From NCBI GenBank assembly GCA_036852015.1, contig JAANDG010000213.1, forward strand, positions 124,001-188,000: DNA of 64,000 bases, read 5' to 3'. The notes under the pieces were generated by a model. That model ran no database searches and was not told where the DNA came from. It worked only from the letters and a program-made list of their open reading frames with translations. This DNA comes from Pelodera strongyloides. Its lineage: Eukaryota > Nematoda > Chromadorea > Rhabditida > Rhabditidae. The position numbers and the translations under genes are program-made. This document shows positions 25,508-38,246 of the stretch, piece by piece. How positions within the stretch are numbered: the first letter of the stretch is position 1; the number at the start of each line of letters is the position of its first letter.

Positions 25508-27254
25508 ATTTATCATGTTGGAAGTATTGAGCATATGGTCAGTGGTGTAAAATCCATATGAAATAGTATAGTACAATAAAGTTGCTTCTATAATTATATA
25601 AATAAGGAGGAAAACATAGAACCTTCGCAAGATCAAATTCCATTCCGATAAAGGCTTGTAAAACTGCAGATAAGGACTGGGCCGACTCACCCAAAAGCTT
25701 AACAACGCATAAGTTATGTGACGGACTCCAAACTCTGTCCCCATAGACCATAAGATGAAAATCTTACCATATGTTTCGTAGAAGTTTAAAAACGTTATTT
25801 TTGTGGCCAGGCACTCGCTCCTCGTTTGTTAGCTTATGCATGCATACATATTAGTTATGCACGCACAATCTTGAAACACACACTTTTTGTGAACAAGTAT
25901 GCCAGCTCCTTATATTTCGCGTATTTCTTGATGCCCATATCCATATCTGTGTTTCTGTATTTTTTTTCCCTATTTTTTTCCACTGTCTCCGCGCATGAAT
26001 TTCAAATTCTTCCTTTCTTTTCTTGTGAATTTTGTGATTTTTTCATACCCTGTTTTGTATGCAGTGATTCTTTGAATACAGTTATATCAGTCGTTGACAT
26101 GCCGGCATGCCAGCCTGTGGACGTGCCTAAGGCGACCAACATTGCAAAGGTGCAACAAAGCCACTTATTCTAAGAATCAAACATTTTTTTTCGCCAAAAT
26201 CTTTTTTCATGCTAATAATGTCTGTTATGAATCATATTTTCCGCATGCAATGCTAAATACAATGAAGACAAACTTATAAACACAATATAATTTTTGCTAA
26301 CCGCGCACGTATCCTAAAAGCCTAGCCTAAAACTGCACGTAGCCGTATAAACGAGCAAACAAATGAACTGATTAACTATGCTCCGATAAGATTTCCGATA
26401 TTTTGTGAGCATAGCTTGTAACCCGAATCGCCCCTTTTGAAATAAACACGTGAACAAAAGCTGAAAGATATGCCGTTTTCAAATTTGTTGATTATGCATT
26501 ATTGGGAGTCACTGATTATACATTGGACTTTCGACCTATTGCCTATAGTTTCCAAATAGTCTTCTGACAGAGTCCTTTATTCTTTATAATAATAAGAAAA
26601 GTTTATAATAATAATAAATACGGTACTTGGAGGATTTTTACTTCCCTCGTAATTTCAATTTATAGATTTCTGGACTTTCAAGATTTGATGGTGTACAAGT
26701 GTACACATGTGCTGAAAATACCGGTGATTTTCGATGATGTACCTCGGAAATAGTCTGAAACGACATTATTACGTAAATCAATTTTGCCCCATCAAACACA
26801 GTTCCAGCTTTCGAGTACTACTCTCTAGCACATAATAACCATCCGGTGTTCAAAGTTTCAAAGTACATTGTGCAACATCTAAAGCTTGTTTAAAGCCGAT
26901 TTTAACAGTCTCTTTTTATACAATTTTCTCTTATTATCGCTAATCGAAAGCTAACGGACCAGTAGTAGCGAGAGAGAGAGAGAGAGAGGGGGGGGGGGGG
27001 GGGGGGGGGAGGGAGAGAGGAGAAGAAGATGGAGTTAGAGTTCCGAGAGAAAGAGCCCGAAAGGATCCCGATGTTTGTTGACTTTTCCTCTCTCTCTCTT
27101 TCTCTCTCTCTCCGATAGAGAGACTCGAGACAGCGAGAGAGAGAGAGAGAGAGAGATCATCTAGACCGTTACAAGCATCGGAAGCTGCAAATCCAGTTCA
27201 TCGACATTTCAATGGCAGGTATAATGTATGTGCACAGTTTAGTAGAGGAGAAGG

Positions 27255-27290
<36 letters not shown>

Positions 27291-28236
27291 GAGAAAGAGT
27301 GAGAGAGAGTGAGTTAAAAGGGAAAACACAACGAGAAACTATAGAAAAACGAGAAGCAGACATTCGTAGGTACTACATACATGCTACATGCAATGAAGTC
27401 TTTCTGTTTTATCTACATTACACGCCATATTATACATTCTATGCATTAATTACATCAAGTTAGTGAATATTAAATGTAAGCTCATTGCTCAAATAGCTGT
27501 CAGATGTTTATTGAAATTAAAAAAAATTAATTATTATACATTCTTTTTTCGTTTACACAAACCAAGGTTTCGTAAAAAATAACAACTGTTGTTTTTGTAA
27601 AGAAAAAAAAGCAAAGCCAAGGTGCTGCACTTTGATTCTTCTTTTATTTATGGATGCTATTTTTTTTCTCACAACTCTTCTTTTTTGTAACAATAATATC
27701 AATAAATAAATAAATAGCAGCATTTGACCAACTTCTTAATCACTTTCTGGTTGCTCAAGTTAAAATTACTAAAAAAAAAATAAGTAAAGGAGCTTACACA
27801 CTTAGAGTGTATATTTCATATGTTATATCGTTACATCTTCCTTTTATCTTGCGAAATCGAAAAATGTCTAATTATATCTGTTAATAGTTATCGTATCAAC
27901 TGAACCCAAAATTTTGTTTCTTCTTTGAAAAAGTGTTACCATGGCAAATTTTCAATCTGCGGGCGTTTTTGCCCAGTATGGGAACCCGTCCTGGGCATTT
28001 CACATTTAACTTTTACCTTTGAAAGCGTTGTGTTATCTAACAATAAGTTATCAACGCACTATTCGTTAGCTAAAATTATTCTCATTAATACTCTATAAAC
28101 GAATGAGTTTGTTGTTTGTGTGTCTGTGCGTTACGCAAGGTATGCAAGTCAGGCGATGTATACAAGTACTTCCCTGTGAGGACTTCCATATGATGTAGCC
28201 GCAATTGCCTATTAATTAAATTATAATACAGTTTCA
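25508..28236. other. Intergenic upstream of the LACT-like gene
   Basis: Contains a GA/poly-G block (26966-27160) and GA tract 27250-27313. One exon-like piece at 26093-26150 (see findings) is unassigned. Otherwise AT-rich. Confidence 0.5.
26966..27160. repeat. GA microsatellite with ~20-bp poly-G run
   Basis: (GA)n is followed by an unbroken G homopolymer at about 26989-27009, then further CT and GA tracts. The poly-G length may be affected by assembly. Confidence 0.9.
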
Positions 28237-28237
28237 G
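28231..28237 (+). promoter_or_regulatory. Candidate spliced-leader acceptor for the LACT-like gene
   Basis: GTTTCAG about 85 bp before the ATG at 28323, with no upstream in-frame ATG between. It would be a normal position for trans-splicing. Confidence 0.35.
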
Positions 28238-28322
28238 TAAATCGCAGTATTTGCCGCAACTGCCCGTTTCTGTCTTTCTATACGGGCTGGCAAAGCGAGA
28301 GCGAGAGTGCCTGCTTCTCACA

Positions 28323-31300
28323 ATGAAGCAGTACTTCAGTGTTGGGGGTGTGGCCACCAGGCCTGCCCTCTACCTACTCGTCACACTTTTGACCGCAGGC
28401 CTGCTCATCGAGTTGCTAACAGGTTCGCAAAATATTATTATTTGCATTTTAATTTCAATTTTGGATTTTTTTTAATATTTTTTTCCCAGATTAGACAAGC
28501 CAGGTATACTTAGGTGTGGGCTAATTTTATATATTTTGACATAGTATTTGCTATTTTTAATTCAAAATATTACAAACACTGGAAGAAGAATGCTCATTTT
28601 AATAAATAAGTATAGTCGTTCAAAAGTTCGATTATGTGACGAAAAGGCACATAAGAAGATAATATCACAGATATTTGCATATAATACGTTTCCAAACCAC
28701 GTGTCATTCCACTTTAACATTTCCTATTAAATAAATAATTTTGCAGTGATGCCCCGTCTGGACAATCTCCAGGGTTTTGTGCACCCGAAATTCGACAAAG
28801 TGGAGAAAGTTTTCAGGTAGGTATTGACAGTTAAATTAAAGCGTTCTGAAACGTGATTTTGAAGAATATGCTGGACACCTACATTCTACATCCACAAGCA
28901 CTATATGCAAATTAATGTGCCATTCTGTGTCGGAAGTGTCAAGCCTTGATTAAAATATTGCTCTCTCCTCATTTGACTTTTTTTTCGCCCCCGACGTTTC
29001 TCGAGCCTTTGTTTGTCTACTTTTCGATGACTAAAATGTTTGTTTCGGAGGAAGGGCAAAGCGCATTCTTGTCATTCTTAAAGCGAAATGCTAGCCCCTT
29101 TGGAAAATTTGCATATGATAAGCAAATCCTATGTATCCTATGCTAATTTTGTACGATCGTCCGGCAATCGTACAAAATTAGCATAGGATACATAGGATTT
29201 GCTTATCGTATGCAAATTTTCCAAAGAGGCTAGCATTTCGCTTTAATCGTAGTAATCTCATAATTGAAACCCCCCCCCCCTATGAAACTGTGTACATATG
29301 ACCTGACATACCATAACATTTATTGCGACAACAAAGTATCGCTCAAGTTTTGACAATATAAGGCAATTAACAACGAATAAATGGATAATCATACAAATAA
29401 ACAGATGAAAATGCACTATCAAAAATAATGACATATGTTTCAACAATTTTACAGGAATAGAGCAGGATTTTTCTCAATCATAAGAGAAGTACTATACAAA
29501 AAGGAATATCTACGAACGTTTTTAGTTACCCTAGGGTTAATTATTTTGACACGAACACGTCGAGAGTACAGAGTAGAATGTCTGAATTTGTACAATGGAC
29601 GTAAGAGGGGGCCACATTTGCCATCGAATATGTTTCTAAGCATTCTAGCGTCTGCCTCCTTACGACGATTTTCAAGCGTATATGATGCTACCATCATATC
29701 ATATATGCACATCTATGGAACTTCGTATATTTGCGCACATAAACCAATAAACCAAGTGCTGGTTGAATCGAGTTTGGCAGTTTACAGTTTACTGGTAGCA
29801 AAACTGTCAGTTCCATAAGAACGCTTTGTTTTGATTTTGTTTTGAAGTGAATCGTCACAAGAATGTGACTGAGCAGGTGCTTATGATGAAGCTTGGAATT
29901 TTCTGTCTAAAACGCTTCGATATTATATATAGCACTGCATTATTTTTTAACTTCCTTCTCTACAATAAAAAACCAAAATTCCAAGTAAACTGCTCACAAA
30001 CTCACCTCCGAGGTCCAACCGCAAATAATTTCTCAATTATCACTCTTCAATATTTTACACTCTCATTCACTATCTAATTGACATTTGTCATTTGTTGCCT
30101 ATTATTTCTAGTTATCAATTTTCTTTTATTGCCTGGTTTCGAGAAACTTTTTTTGTTTGTCAAAGAAAAGAGTGCTTATGATATTGAATGAATGAGCCGC
30201 TTTCTTTGTTCAACTACTAGAACAAGCAATGCGAAAACATGCAGGCGTGCCTGCATGCCTGCCGCAGGCCTGCATACCTGCTCTTTGCACTCAAGGTTTC
30301 ACCCTTGCCATTCAGCCTCCGGGCAGGCCTGCATGACTGCGCTCTTGTTTTTGTTCACTTTCGATATGGCGGGAAGGGGCGGAGGTCATGTAATGAATAA
30401 GCGGCAACTAGACGAACTAGAGGAAAAGTTAATTATTTAGAGAATTTTGTAACGGATGTAGGTGTTATTTTGTTTTTGAAAAACATGTGAAGACATGGAC
30501 ATGAACTGGACATGGCCACCTATAACACACGTTACCACAACCCATGCTTTCGAACATATCAACAGTGAAATGCCTAAATAATAGTGAATAATTAATAATA
30601 GTCTCTTGAAATAAACAAGTTAACATATCTCAAAATGAAACCCTAAGATATCACGCGGTTTAATTGCCTCAGTTTGCAGCATGAAATTCGAAATCTGATT
30701 TTTACGTTAGTTCATTTTTTTGAGAGCGAGAAAAACTCAAATCAAACCTCATAACACACGACTCCAGGGTCTAAATCACATTTTTGTTTGGTAAAACAAT
30801 CGCACTGAACTTGTTTTATTGCAATCAAACAAGAATAAGTCGAATTTTCTGCATTTCTCGTATTTTGTACACAACAACTGTCATAGAAATGTAACTTGTT
30901 GTATTAGAAAACACATTTAACTCGTTTTTCCTTTTCTTCAATATTTGCTTTTCCACGGACTAGAATGGGACCTTTTTTGCATAAAAATAAAATGCATCCG
31001 ATTTTCAAAACCACGTGTCATATCTCTTTGAAGTGACAATGTTACTTCGGCATTGTCAGTTGACTCTAGTTACTTTGACAATGCCAGCGAAGTTGTCATA
31101 TTTTAGAAAGAAAAGTAAAATTAGGTACAAGTGGACCTTGACTTGTAAATAGAAAGCGGGAATTCAGTAAGCGCAAGTTCAAACAGTGCCATCACAATTC
31201 GGAAAAACGACAAACCTCAGGAATTTTGAACCACGAACGTTTGGTAAATACCACCTACGATATATCGTTCCTCGTGATAGGATACTAATTGTAATTATCA

Positions 31301-34300
31301 AAAGACACTTTTGAAACCACCTCCCGCGAGGGAACCATGGCCCTAGCCCGAAGACGGAGAGCAATTTGTCATCTGGAAATCGTCGCCTAATGCTTAGGAC
31401 CTCTGCGAACAAGTCATAAGCTAAATTAGCACTGTATTGTACCACCCCTGAGTAAAGGTGCACGCTCCTGAAGCGTAAAAGATTTATTTATTTTATTAAA
31501 AGAGGAAAGTGATAGTAAAAGCTATGCTAGATAAAGGATAAAGATTTATCACGTTATAACATGATACACCGTTTCGACCTTACGAGGATTTTGTAAGAAA
31601 ACAAACATAAAGGAAAGTAAACATCAGTCCGAAGCTGATCTTAGTCGTCTTATCCCTACCTAATTACCTTAATTACCTTCAGAAAGAACTTCCACGATGG
31701 TTGGGAACGCGAGGGAGCGTCAATTGCTGTTTACCACAAGGTATGTACAAACTACTGTATGTTTATCCAAGGAAGAGCCGTGACATCAAGTTGCCCACAG
31801 TCGTTTTACTGTCTCTTCCATACTCATAATTATAACTCTTTATCCAAGATCCATAGTAAACAGTAAACATACAGTTTCGAATGTGGAAGGTGGCAAACAC
31901 ATGGGCTGAGACAAAAAAAACCCAGAAAACTCAACTCAGCTAGAGACCCAGTTTATCATAACTTTTTAGTGGCTATAGTACTTAGTACTTTCTCTTTTCT
32001 TTGATTTTCCATTTACAGTATTATCACCTTTTGCCAACTGAAAGAATCATGCAGATGGAAATAAAATTTTTATTATTATAACGTGAATATTTTTTTTCAT
32101 TTTTCAATTTTTCATTTTTTTAGGGTGAGTTAGTCGTCGACCTGCAAGGTGGTTGGATGGACAAATCAGCTGGAAGAAAGTGGAACAACGAGACAAGAAC
32201 TGTAGTGTTCAGCACCACAAAGGTTTGTTACCTGTACCTATTTTATAGTTTCTTTAATCTACACATACACATATAGTATTATTTTGTTGACAGGTTATCA
32301 ATCTACTAATAAACAGTTCTACAGTTTATTTTCCCACAACTATTGATCGCATTCCCCCTACATAGTGCGGTGCACATCTAAAAACTATAATAATCCGTTC
32401 TAAGCTGATTTTCATGAAAATGTTACGGTGGTCATAATAAGGATAGCGCTAGGCTACTTTGGTAACATTCGTGGCAATAAACTTTAATAAATCGCCTAAT
32501 TACAGGCTGTCGGCGCCCTCTGCGTGGCTTTGTGCGTCGATCGGGGCTATATCCGCTACGAGGACAAAATGGCGGACTTGTGGCCGGAATTTGCACAGAA
32601 TGGAAAGGAGAACATCACTATTGATTGGATAATGAGTCATAGGGTACGGTATGCTAACCTAAGAAGCGTAATTCTATTTCTTTATACATTATATGCAAAT
32701 TTGTTCCATTCAGTGCCCTTTTGTGCCATATTTGTACATAATGTGAGGAAAAGTTTAGCACCCTTCACCAGCTAACAATAAGTATATGACTTTACAAAAG
32801 CTTAAAATTATACTTAACTGGTTGACTCATTTTTAGGCTGGTCTCGCCGCATTTGACGCTCCGATTTCCTTACATTCAGCGCGCGATTTCAACGCGATGA
32901 GCGATATCATCGCCGCACAAGTGCCAAACTGGGAGCCGGGAACAAAACACGGGTAGGCCCTCTTGTAACTTGCGCGACAAGTCCCTTCAAATTTTGGAAT
33001 ATATGTTGAATGACTATTTCCCTTGTATTATATGCAAATTTTGTGCTCTTCTGAAGACCGTAACAGGAGGGAACATAATTTATATATAATACGTCATGTT
33101 GATGATGCCCATCATATGTTTCACAAATTGCTACCTTCTAATTATATTCAATTGTAGGTATCACGCGCTCACCTATGGTTGGCTCGTTGACCAGATCGTG
33201 CGCCGAGCAGATCCACAACACAGAAGTATTGGCCAGTTCTTTAGAGAAGAAATCGCGCAGAAACACAGTAAGCGAAGATGAATTTTTTTAGTCACCTGTG
33301 GCCGAATGCACGAACAGTGAGAACCTCCCAGATTGGGAGAATTTGTCTCTGTGTGTCTCTGATTCGTGTGATCCCTTTCTTTCTCTCACCTCCCCCTGGG
33401 AGGCTGGGAGTTTCCCGGCGCGTTCGTGCATACGGCGACTGTAGTTACTGCCCTCACGTGCCGCTCTGATAATACAATACGATAATACACTACGGTGTCA
33501 AGTAAAATGCCATGACCATGACGCACATAATTCGCAAGCGTTTTCCTTACTTTGTACCTTGTAGCTTATAGAATACTGTAATAAAAACAATATATGTAGC
33601 TAGAATAAATTCTCCGCTTAGACATCGACTTCCACATCGGTCTTCCTCCTTCGGAAGAGCACACCGTTAGCAGACTTTCTATGCCATCAACTGCTCATTT
33701 ACTAAAGGAAATCATCCATGATCCGAGGGTAAGTGAACAAGTTGTAATCAGAGGTCGTATTCACCAACATGCAAGGAGCCCTCCCTGGCCTCCCCAAGGA
33801 GCTAAAGAGCGCGTAGAGAGTGCGAGGGCAGCAGAGATGCAGAGCGCCCGTGAGCCTAGGGAGGGCTCCTTGTGTTTTGGTGAATACGGCTTCGGGATTA
33901 ATTATCAACTGAGCACGTCACTTCTTATGGTTGTCTATTTTACATATTCCACCTTGACATATTGATGGTAACTAATATAAGTAAAAAAATTATAATAAAT
34001 AAAGTGACAATTTTCCAGGTCCTAATCGTGTTGGCTGTCTTCCACCTCCGCCCACCATCATCAATTGCACGACAGGTCCGCGAGAACCCACAGTGGTTTA
34101 AACTCGAGCAGGTACAGAACTTTTCGCTTATGGGGTTTCGAAGTATCCCAAAAATTCGGTGTGATTCCCTCTGTCAATACTACTGTATTTCTGCACGAAA
34201 CATGCATATATAATATGAAAAATTAAAAAATGTTCTCGTGCAGTTCCAATATACTGTAAATTTTCGCCATACTTGGAAAACCAATAATTAACGTTTTGCA

Positions 34301-35579
34301 AATTTCGTTAAAGCGAAATGGCAGCCCCTTTGGAAAATTTGCATATGATAGGCAAATCCTATGTATCTTATGCTAATTTTGTACGATCGTCCACGGCAAT
34401 CGTACAAAATTAGCATATGATACATAGGATTTGCTTATCATATGCAAATTTTCCAAAGAGGCTAGCATTTCGCTTTAACGTTCTGCATTGCATCGGTAAA
34501 ACTTTTCGGTCCGTCGTTAGCGTTGCGCATGCTCAACATGCTATCATTCATTACACATATAAAAAAGCTTAACAAAAATATAAGTTACGCTGTTTTGTTC
34601 CAGGAAATCAACACCTTCAACGATCCTGAACTGCACGGCCTCGAACAGGCTGCCGCTCTCGGAATCACCCGGGCACGCGACCTGGGCAAGATGTTCAGTT
34701 TGATGCTGGACGGGAAGATCATAAGCAAGGTATCATTTTGTTATCGGATTTAGGTTGGTCTTTACCATCTGCTTATTGATTGTATATATAAAAAATGTAT
34801 GTAAAAAAGACATCAGTCATTCAAATATCAGTTCTTCAACATAAAGGGATAATTTTTGTTATACATGTAATGCATAAAATTGATGGCAATAGCATGCGAA
34901 ATTGTGCACCTCAGCGCTACAGGTTATCGGTTACATATTGGCCACAAATACACAAATGTGATAAAATTTGTTTTCTTCATTTTAGGAAATCATGGAACGT
35001 TTCAAAGAACCTCAGATTGACAGTGGACTGGACGAAGTGGTCATGGTTCCACTGCCGAAGGGCCACGGATTTCTGTACGAGAGGCACCCTACCAAGCCGG
35101 TAAGGTATACGCACTAATAAACGCTTTTTGGTAATCACGGTACAGTAGGAGTCGACGTGCCCCTGAATGCGACGCGTGAAGTAGGGGGTTTTGTTCCTTT
35201 TCGATGTAAATTTTTCGCGTCGTAAAAACTAGAGAATCTACCGTACTGCAGTCCGCAGTTACAAACTTTGCTTTTCCGTACAAATATGATATGCCAAGAT
35301 TATGTGCAAAATCATAATTTTTTATATTTTCTATTTTAGGGTAAATGGCTGGTCGGTCATCCGGGTTACGGTGGTTCCACCGTAATGATGGACATGGAGG
35401 AAGATATTGTAATTGCCTACGTGAGTAATGGATTGAAAACGGGAATGGGTGAACTCACCCGGACATATCGATTTTTGAGAAATGCCGTTTTTGAATGCCT
35501 AGAGAAGGAGAAGGACATAGAAGCTGCTGAACTCAATGACAGCCGACCTGAGGTTATTAGCGAAATGGTCGTTAACTAA
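28323..35579 (+). CDS. Serine beta-lactamase-like protein (LACT/LACTB family), 12 exons, 456 aa
   Basis: Member of the worm LACT expansion (class C beta-lactamase/penicillin-binding fold). Family members are proposed peptidases or esterases, substrate unknown. Exons: 28323-28422, 28747-28816, 31683-31740, 32124-32222, 32506-32643, 32837-32952, 33158-33267, 33622-33728, 34019-34111, 34604-34729, 34986-35099, 35340-35579; phases all agree. Residues ~14-33 form a signal or membrane anchor ([18 protein letters not shown]). Catalytic motifs are intact: SxxK as STTK with Ser106, the tyrosine motif YHALTYGW at Tyr195, and the KTG-equivalent HPGYGG at His384. Length fits the family. MSH is followed by R where relatives usually have T before AGL (family recall). 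I cannot assign which lact paralogue it is. Introns hold two family B hairpins, a LINE tail and a family D element. Confidence 0.95.
29078..29246. mobile_element. Palindromic MITE, family B copy 1
   Basis: 169 bp from TTAAAGCGAAATGCTAGCCC to its inverse, with nearly perfect ~75-bp arms (ATTTGCATATGATAAGCAAA; CCTATGTATCCTATGCTAAT) and a ~15-bp loop. It lies in intron 2 of the LACT-like gene. Confidence 0.93.
31341..31498 (+). mobile_element. LINE-like 3' end, family H copy 3
   Basis: CCCTAGCCCGAAGA to TGAGTAAAGGTGCACGCTCC and a TTTA tail, in intron 2 of the LACT-like gene. Closest to the copy at 1415. Confidence 0.65.
33300..33437. mobile_element. Inverted-repeat element, family D-like
   Basis: Left GGCCGAATGCACGAAC and right GTTCGTGCATACGGC, with CTCCCAG/CTGGGAG inner repeats. 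It lies in the LACT-like intron just after exon 7. Confidence 0.65.
33753..33896. mobile_element. Inverted-repeat element, family D copy 1
   Basis: GGTCGTATTCACCAACATGC to GGTGAATACGGC, with AAGGAGCCCTCCC and its inverse inside. A second copy is at 42677. It begins about 25 bp after the donor of exon 8 of the LACT-like gene. Confidence 0.8.
34308..34478. mobile_element. Palindromic MITE, family B copy 2
   Basis: 171 bp, near-perfect palindrome in the intron before LACT exon 10. TTAA at both ends. Confidence 0.93.
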
Positions 35580-36112
35580 ATGTAACTATAGTTTAAAGCT
35601 ATATAGCACGTGGTTGTGGAACCTCTGCTTTGCAAAAGTTCACTGAACATGACATATAGACATTTTCAGTATAGTTTCGAAAACACGTGCTATACCTAGG
35701 AAAGTTGAGAAAGCTCAGCAAGCTTCATACTATATCGCACTAAATATGATAGTTCATAGGCCATGCATGAGAACGAACTACCCACAGATATAAATCAACC
35801 TATCTATCTGATAAAATTGGGGTATGTATACGCTATCAATAATTCAATCTATACGCATTTAGACTGTGTTATTCTAACTAATAATCATTATTTCTAGCAT
35901 TTCAATGTTATAACGTGTAAATGCATAATTTTAGAAGATTTTTTTTTGCGATGCTTGTTTTTATGAATGTCTGTATATGTGACCCTCTATTATTTTACTT
36001 TTACATTTGACCTAGTCTATATTTTTTAGCGATTTTAGTACGAAATGGAACTTTGTTACAGTTACAGTACGCTGGGAACATGAGCCCGACAAGAGGTCGA
36101 AAATGTGAGATT
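35580..36112 (+). other. Probable 3' UTR and flank of the LACT-like gene
   Basis: No exon signal. A decayed inverted element (TTAAAGCTATATAGCACGTG to CACGTGCTATACC, ~35593-35697) follows the stop. The nearest good AATAAA is at ~36435, beyond MITE B copy 3, so the UTR may include that hairpin. Confidence 0.4.
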
Positions 36113-36283
36113 TTAAAGCGAAATGCTAGCCTCTTTGGAAAATTTGCATATGATAAGCAAATCCTATGTATCCTATGCTAATTTTATACGATTGCTGTAG
36201 ACGATCGTACACAATTAGCATAGGATACATAGGATTTGCTTATCATATGCAAATTTTCCAAAGGAGCTAGCAATTCGCTTTAA
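36113..36283. mobile_element. Palindromic MITE, family B copy 3
   Basis: 171 bp, TTAAAGCGAAATGCTAGCCT to its inverse, about 530 bp past the LACT stop codon. Confidence 0.93.
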
Positions 36284-36761
36284 GAGCTCTGCCTCTGAAA
36301 CGGTTCCTTAAGACTTTAATATTAGGAATTTCAACCAGGTTTCCTTATTTTGATACTCATTCTCTCATATTGTACACTCTCCGGTGTTTGTGGGAAAATC
36401 AAACAAAATCTATAAATATTAACCAACCTCTGAGTCGAATAAACTGTGATTGACTTGTAAAGTATATTTCCGTTTTTGTTTTGTTAAGAATCCACCAAAG
36501 GTATTATACTCTTTCAATGAAGCAAGCTAAAATATTAGTATTAAAGTTAAACTTACTTATAATCACTGTATTTTGTGATGGACATCATATTGCTTTGACA
36601 GTAAAACTGTACCTGTACGAAAAATAAAATATTTCATCCTTTTTTTCTTTTTTCTATTATTTTGAGCTGCTCCACATACATTGTTATGATTGTTAGATGA
36701 GACAAAAAAAATAGTGTGTTGTGTATGAGAACTACTGCCATTTTAGTTGTTTTATGAATAG

Positions 36762-37026
36762 TATGGGGTTTCCATGTATGGCCGATTTTCCTTCCAAGTA
36801 TCGAACAATTTACCGTATCTTGGCACTACACGAGAATACAGGCAGTTTTTACAAACGATCGCCACGGGAGGGGTTTGTTCAACGAAAAAATGTCTCTCCC
36901 CGCTTTGATGGCGGTTTTCTATAGTGCGGATGTGTCAAAATCACGCAAACTTACGGTAGATTGGCACACCATTTTGCAATTGATACTTGGAAGGAAAACG
37001 CACGGTTTTTACCCGGAAACCCCATT
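36762..37026. mobile_element. MITE family J copy 1 (~265 bp)
   Basis: TIRs ATGGGGTTTCC and GGAAACCCCAT with inner pieces CCTTCCAAGTATCG and GATACTTGGAAGG. Intergenic between the LACT-like and TTC36 genes. Other copies at 43297 and 53082. Confidence 0.8.
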
Positions 37027-37928
37027 AAAAGGAAAATACGAGGAAATGGGGGATCGCAACCCTCGGTTTTCAAGGAAAATAATGAAATTCTAAAAAAGGT
37101 TTAAAATATTTTTTCGCACAATACCTCTATATATTTCTAGTAACATGTCCATATATAGACTTATTGCGTCTTTGGTTTCCCTAGTCTGATCTCTATTTCA
37201 ATGAATTGATTTTGTCATATTAGATACTATCAGACCATCTGATATTATCACTCTATCTTATCATTTATTTCTGCCGTCTCTTCATTATCTGTGCTATTTT
37301 CTCTGAAATTTCGTTCATTTCTCTATATTCTCTATTTCAACGAAAGAGTCACAAAATACGCGTGTAGCGAAATGAAACTGAAGAAATGCATGTATTTTTA
37401 TTTTATTTATTTTCTTTTTATTTGACATTGTCACAGGTATAAATTAGTTATTCTTATATATATATTTTTTTTTTTATTGTACAATTTAGTTAAAGATGTT
37501 TTAATCATTATTGCTCATGCTCAAAAACACATGCAAGTTGACACCTTGAGACTCGAGTTGACCTTGAGAAAATGCTGAAGTTCTGAAATTCCAATTAAAA
37601 AACTCTGGAAAATGTGTTCAATTTATTGTTCAATCTATTTCGTTGTGATTCCTTCATATGGCAATAAAGTAATAGTATTACCTCTAAGCGTTGTTTGTAA
37701 ATCAATCACATTTATTCATGACTATCTTTATAGTTACGGTCTGCCATTGGCACTGTGTGATAGGCAGAGAATTTTGCGTAATCGCACTCTCTTGCCCTCT
37801 TCCAGTATATGGCATGCAAATCAAGTTCACAATTATAATATCGGCTTTGTTTGTTCAAAGTTTTGCTCAAAAAAAGTAATACCATTTTTCTTTCATTCGA
37901 CTGAACCAAACCAGCCACATATCAAATT
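37027..37928. other. Intergenic, AT-rich
   Basis: No gene or clear element seen. It presumably contains part of the TTC36 upstream region. Confidence 0.4.
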
Positions 37929-38108
37929 TTACCGCGGAATACCGACCGGTTTCTGAAACGCATCGTGGACAACTGAATTCTTACATATTTATGCTAATTT
38001 GCTCGAATTTAGTTCGATTTTTTATTCTAATTCATGTTCATTTGCATTAGCTGTATAAGAATGCTGGTATGTTCGGTGTTTCAAAAACGGGCCGGTATGC
38101 CGCTTTAA
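37929..38108. mobile_element. Foldback MITE, family A copy 6, in TTC36 promoter
   Basis: Diverged ends (GCGGAATACCGACCGG left, CCGGTATGCCGCTTTAA right) around a core with ATTTGCAT. It ends 139 bp before the TTC36 ATG. Confidence 0.8.
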
Positions 38109-38231
38109 AACATTTACCGTGTTGTTATAACCCTCTTTCCACACAGTTCGCTGTATTGTTCTATATTTTATATGTATCTGAATGTACCATACCCTTTTTA
38201 TAAAGCACCTTATATTTCAAATTCGAGTGTG

Positions 38232-38240
38232 TATTTTCAG
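38232..38240 (+). promoter_or_regulatory. TTC36: Spliced-leader acceptor of TTC36
   Basis: TATTTTCAG ends at 38240 and the ATG follows six bases later, the usual worm trans-splice geometry. Confidence 0.6.
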
Positions 38241-38246
38241 CAGACA

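Noticed and set aside
33096..33469. Separate ORFs with cysteine-rich ends near LACT exon 7
   Set aside because: Explained by exon 7 reading into the intron and the family D-like element.
36719..37093. Plus ORFs with SPREGFVQRK and TVDWHTILQ
   Set aside because: They coincide with family J, and the same peptides appear in reverse at 43161-43397 from another copy; repeat-derived.
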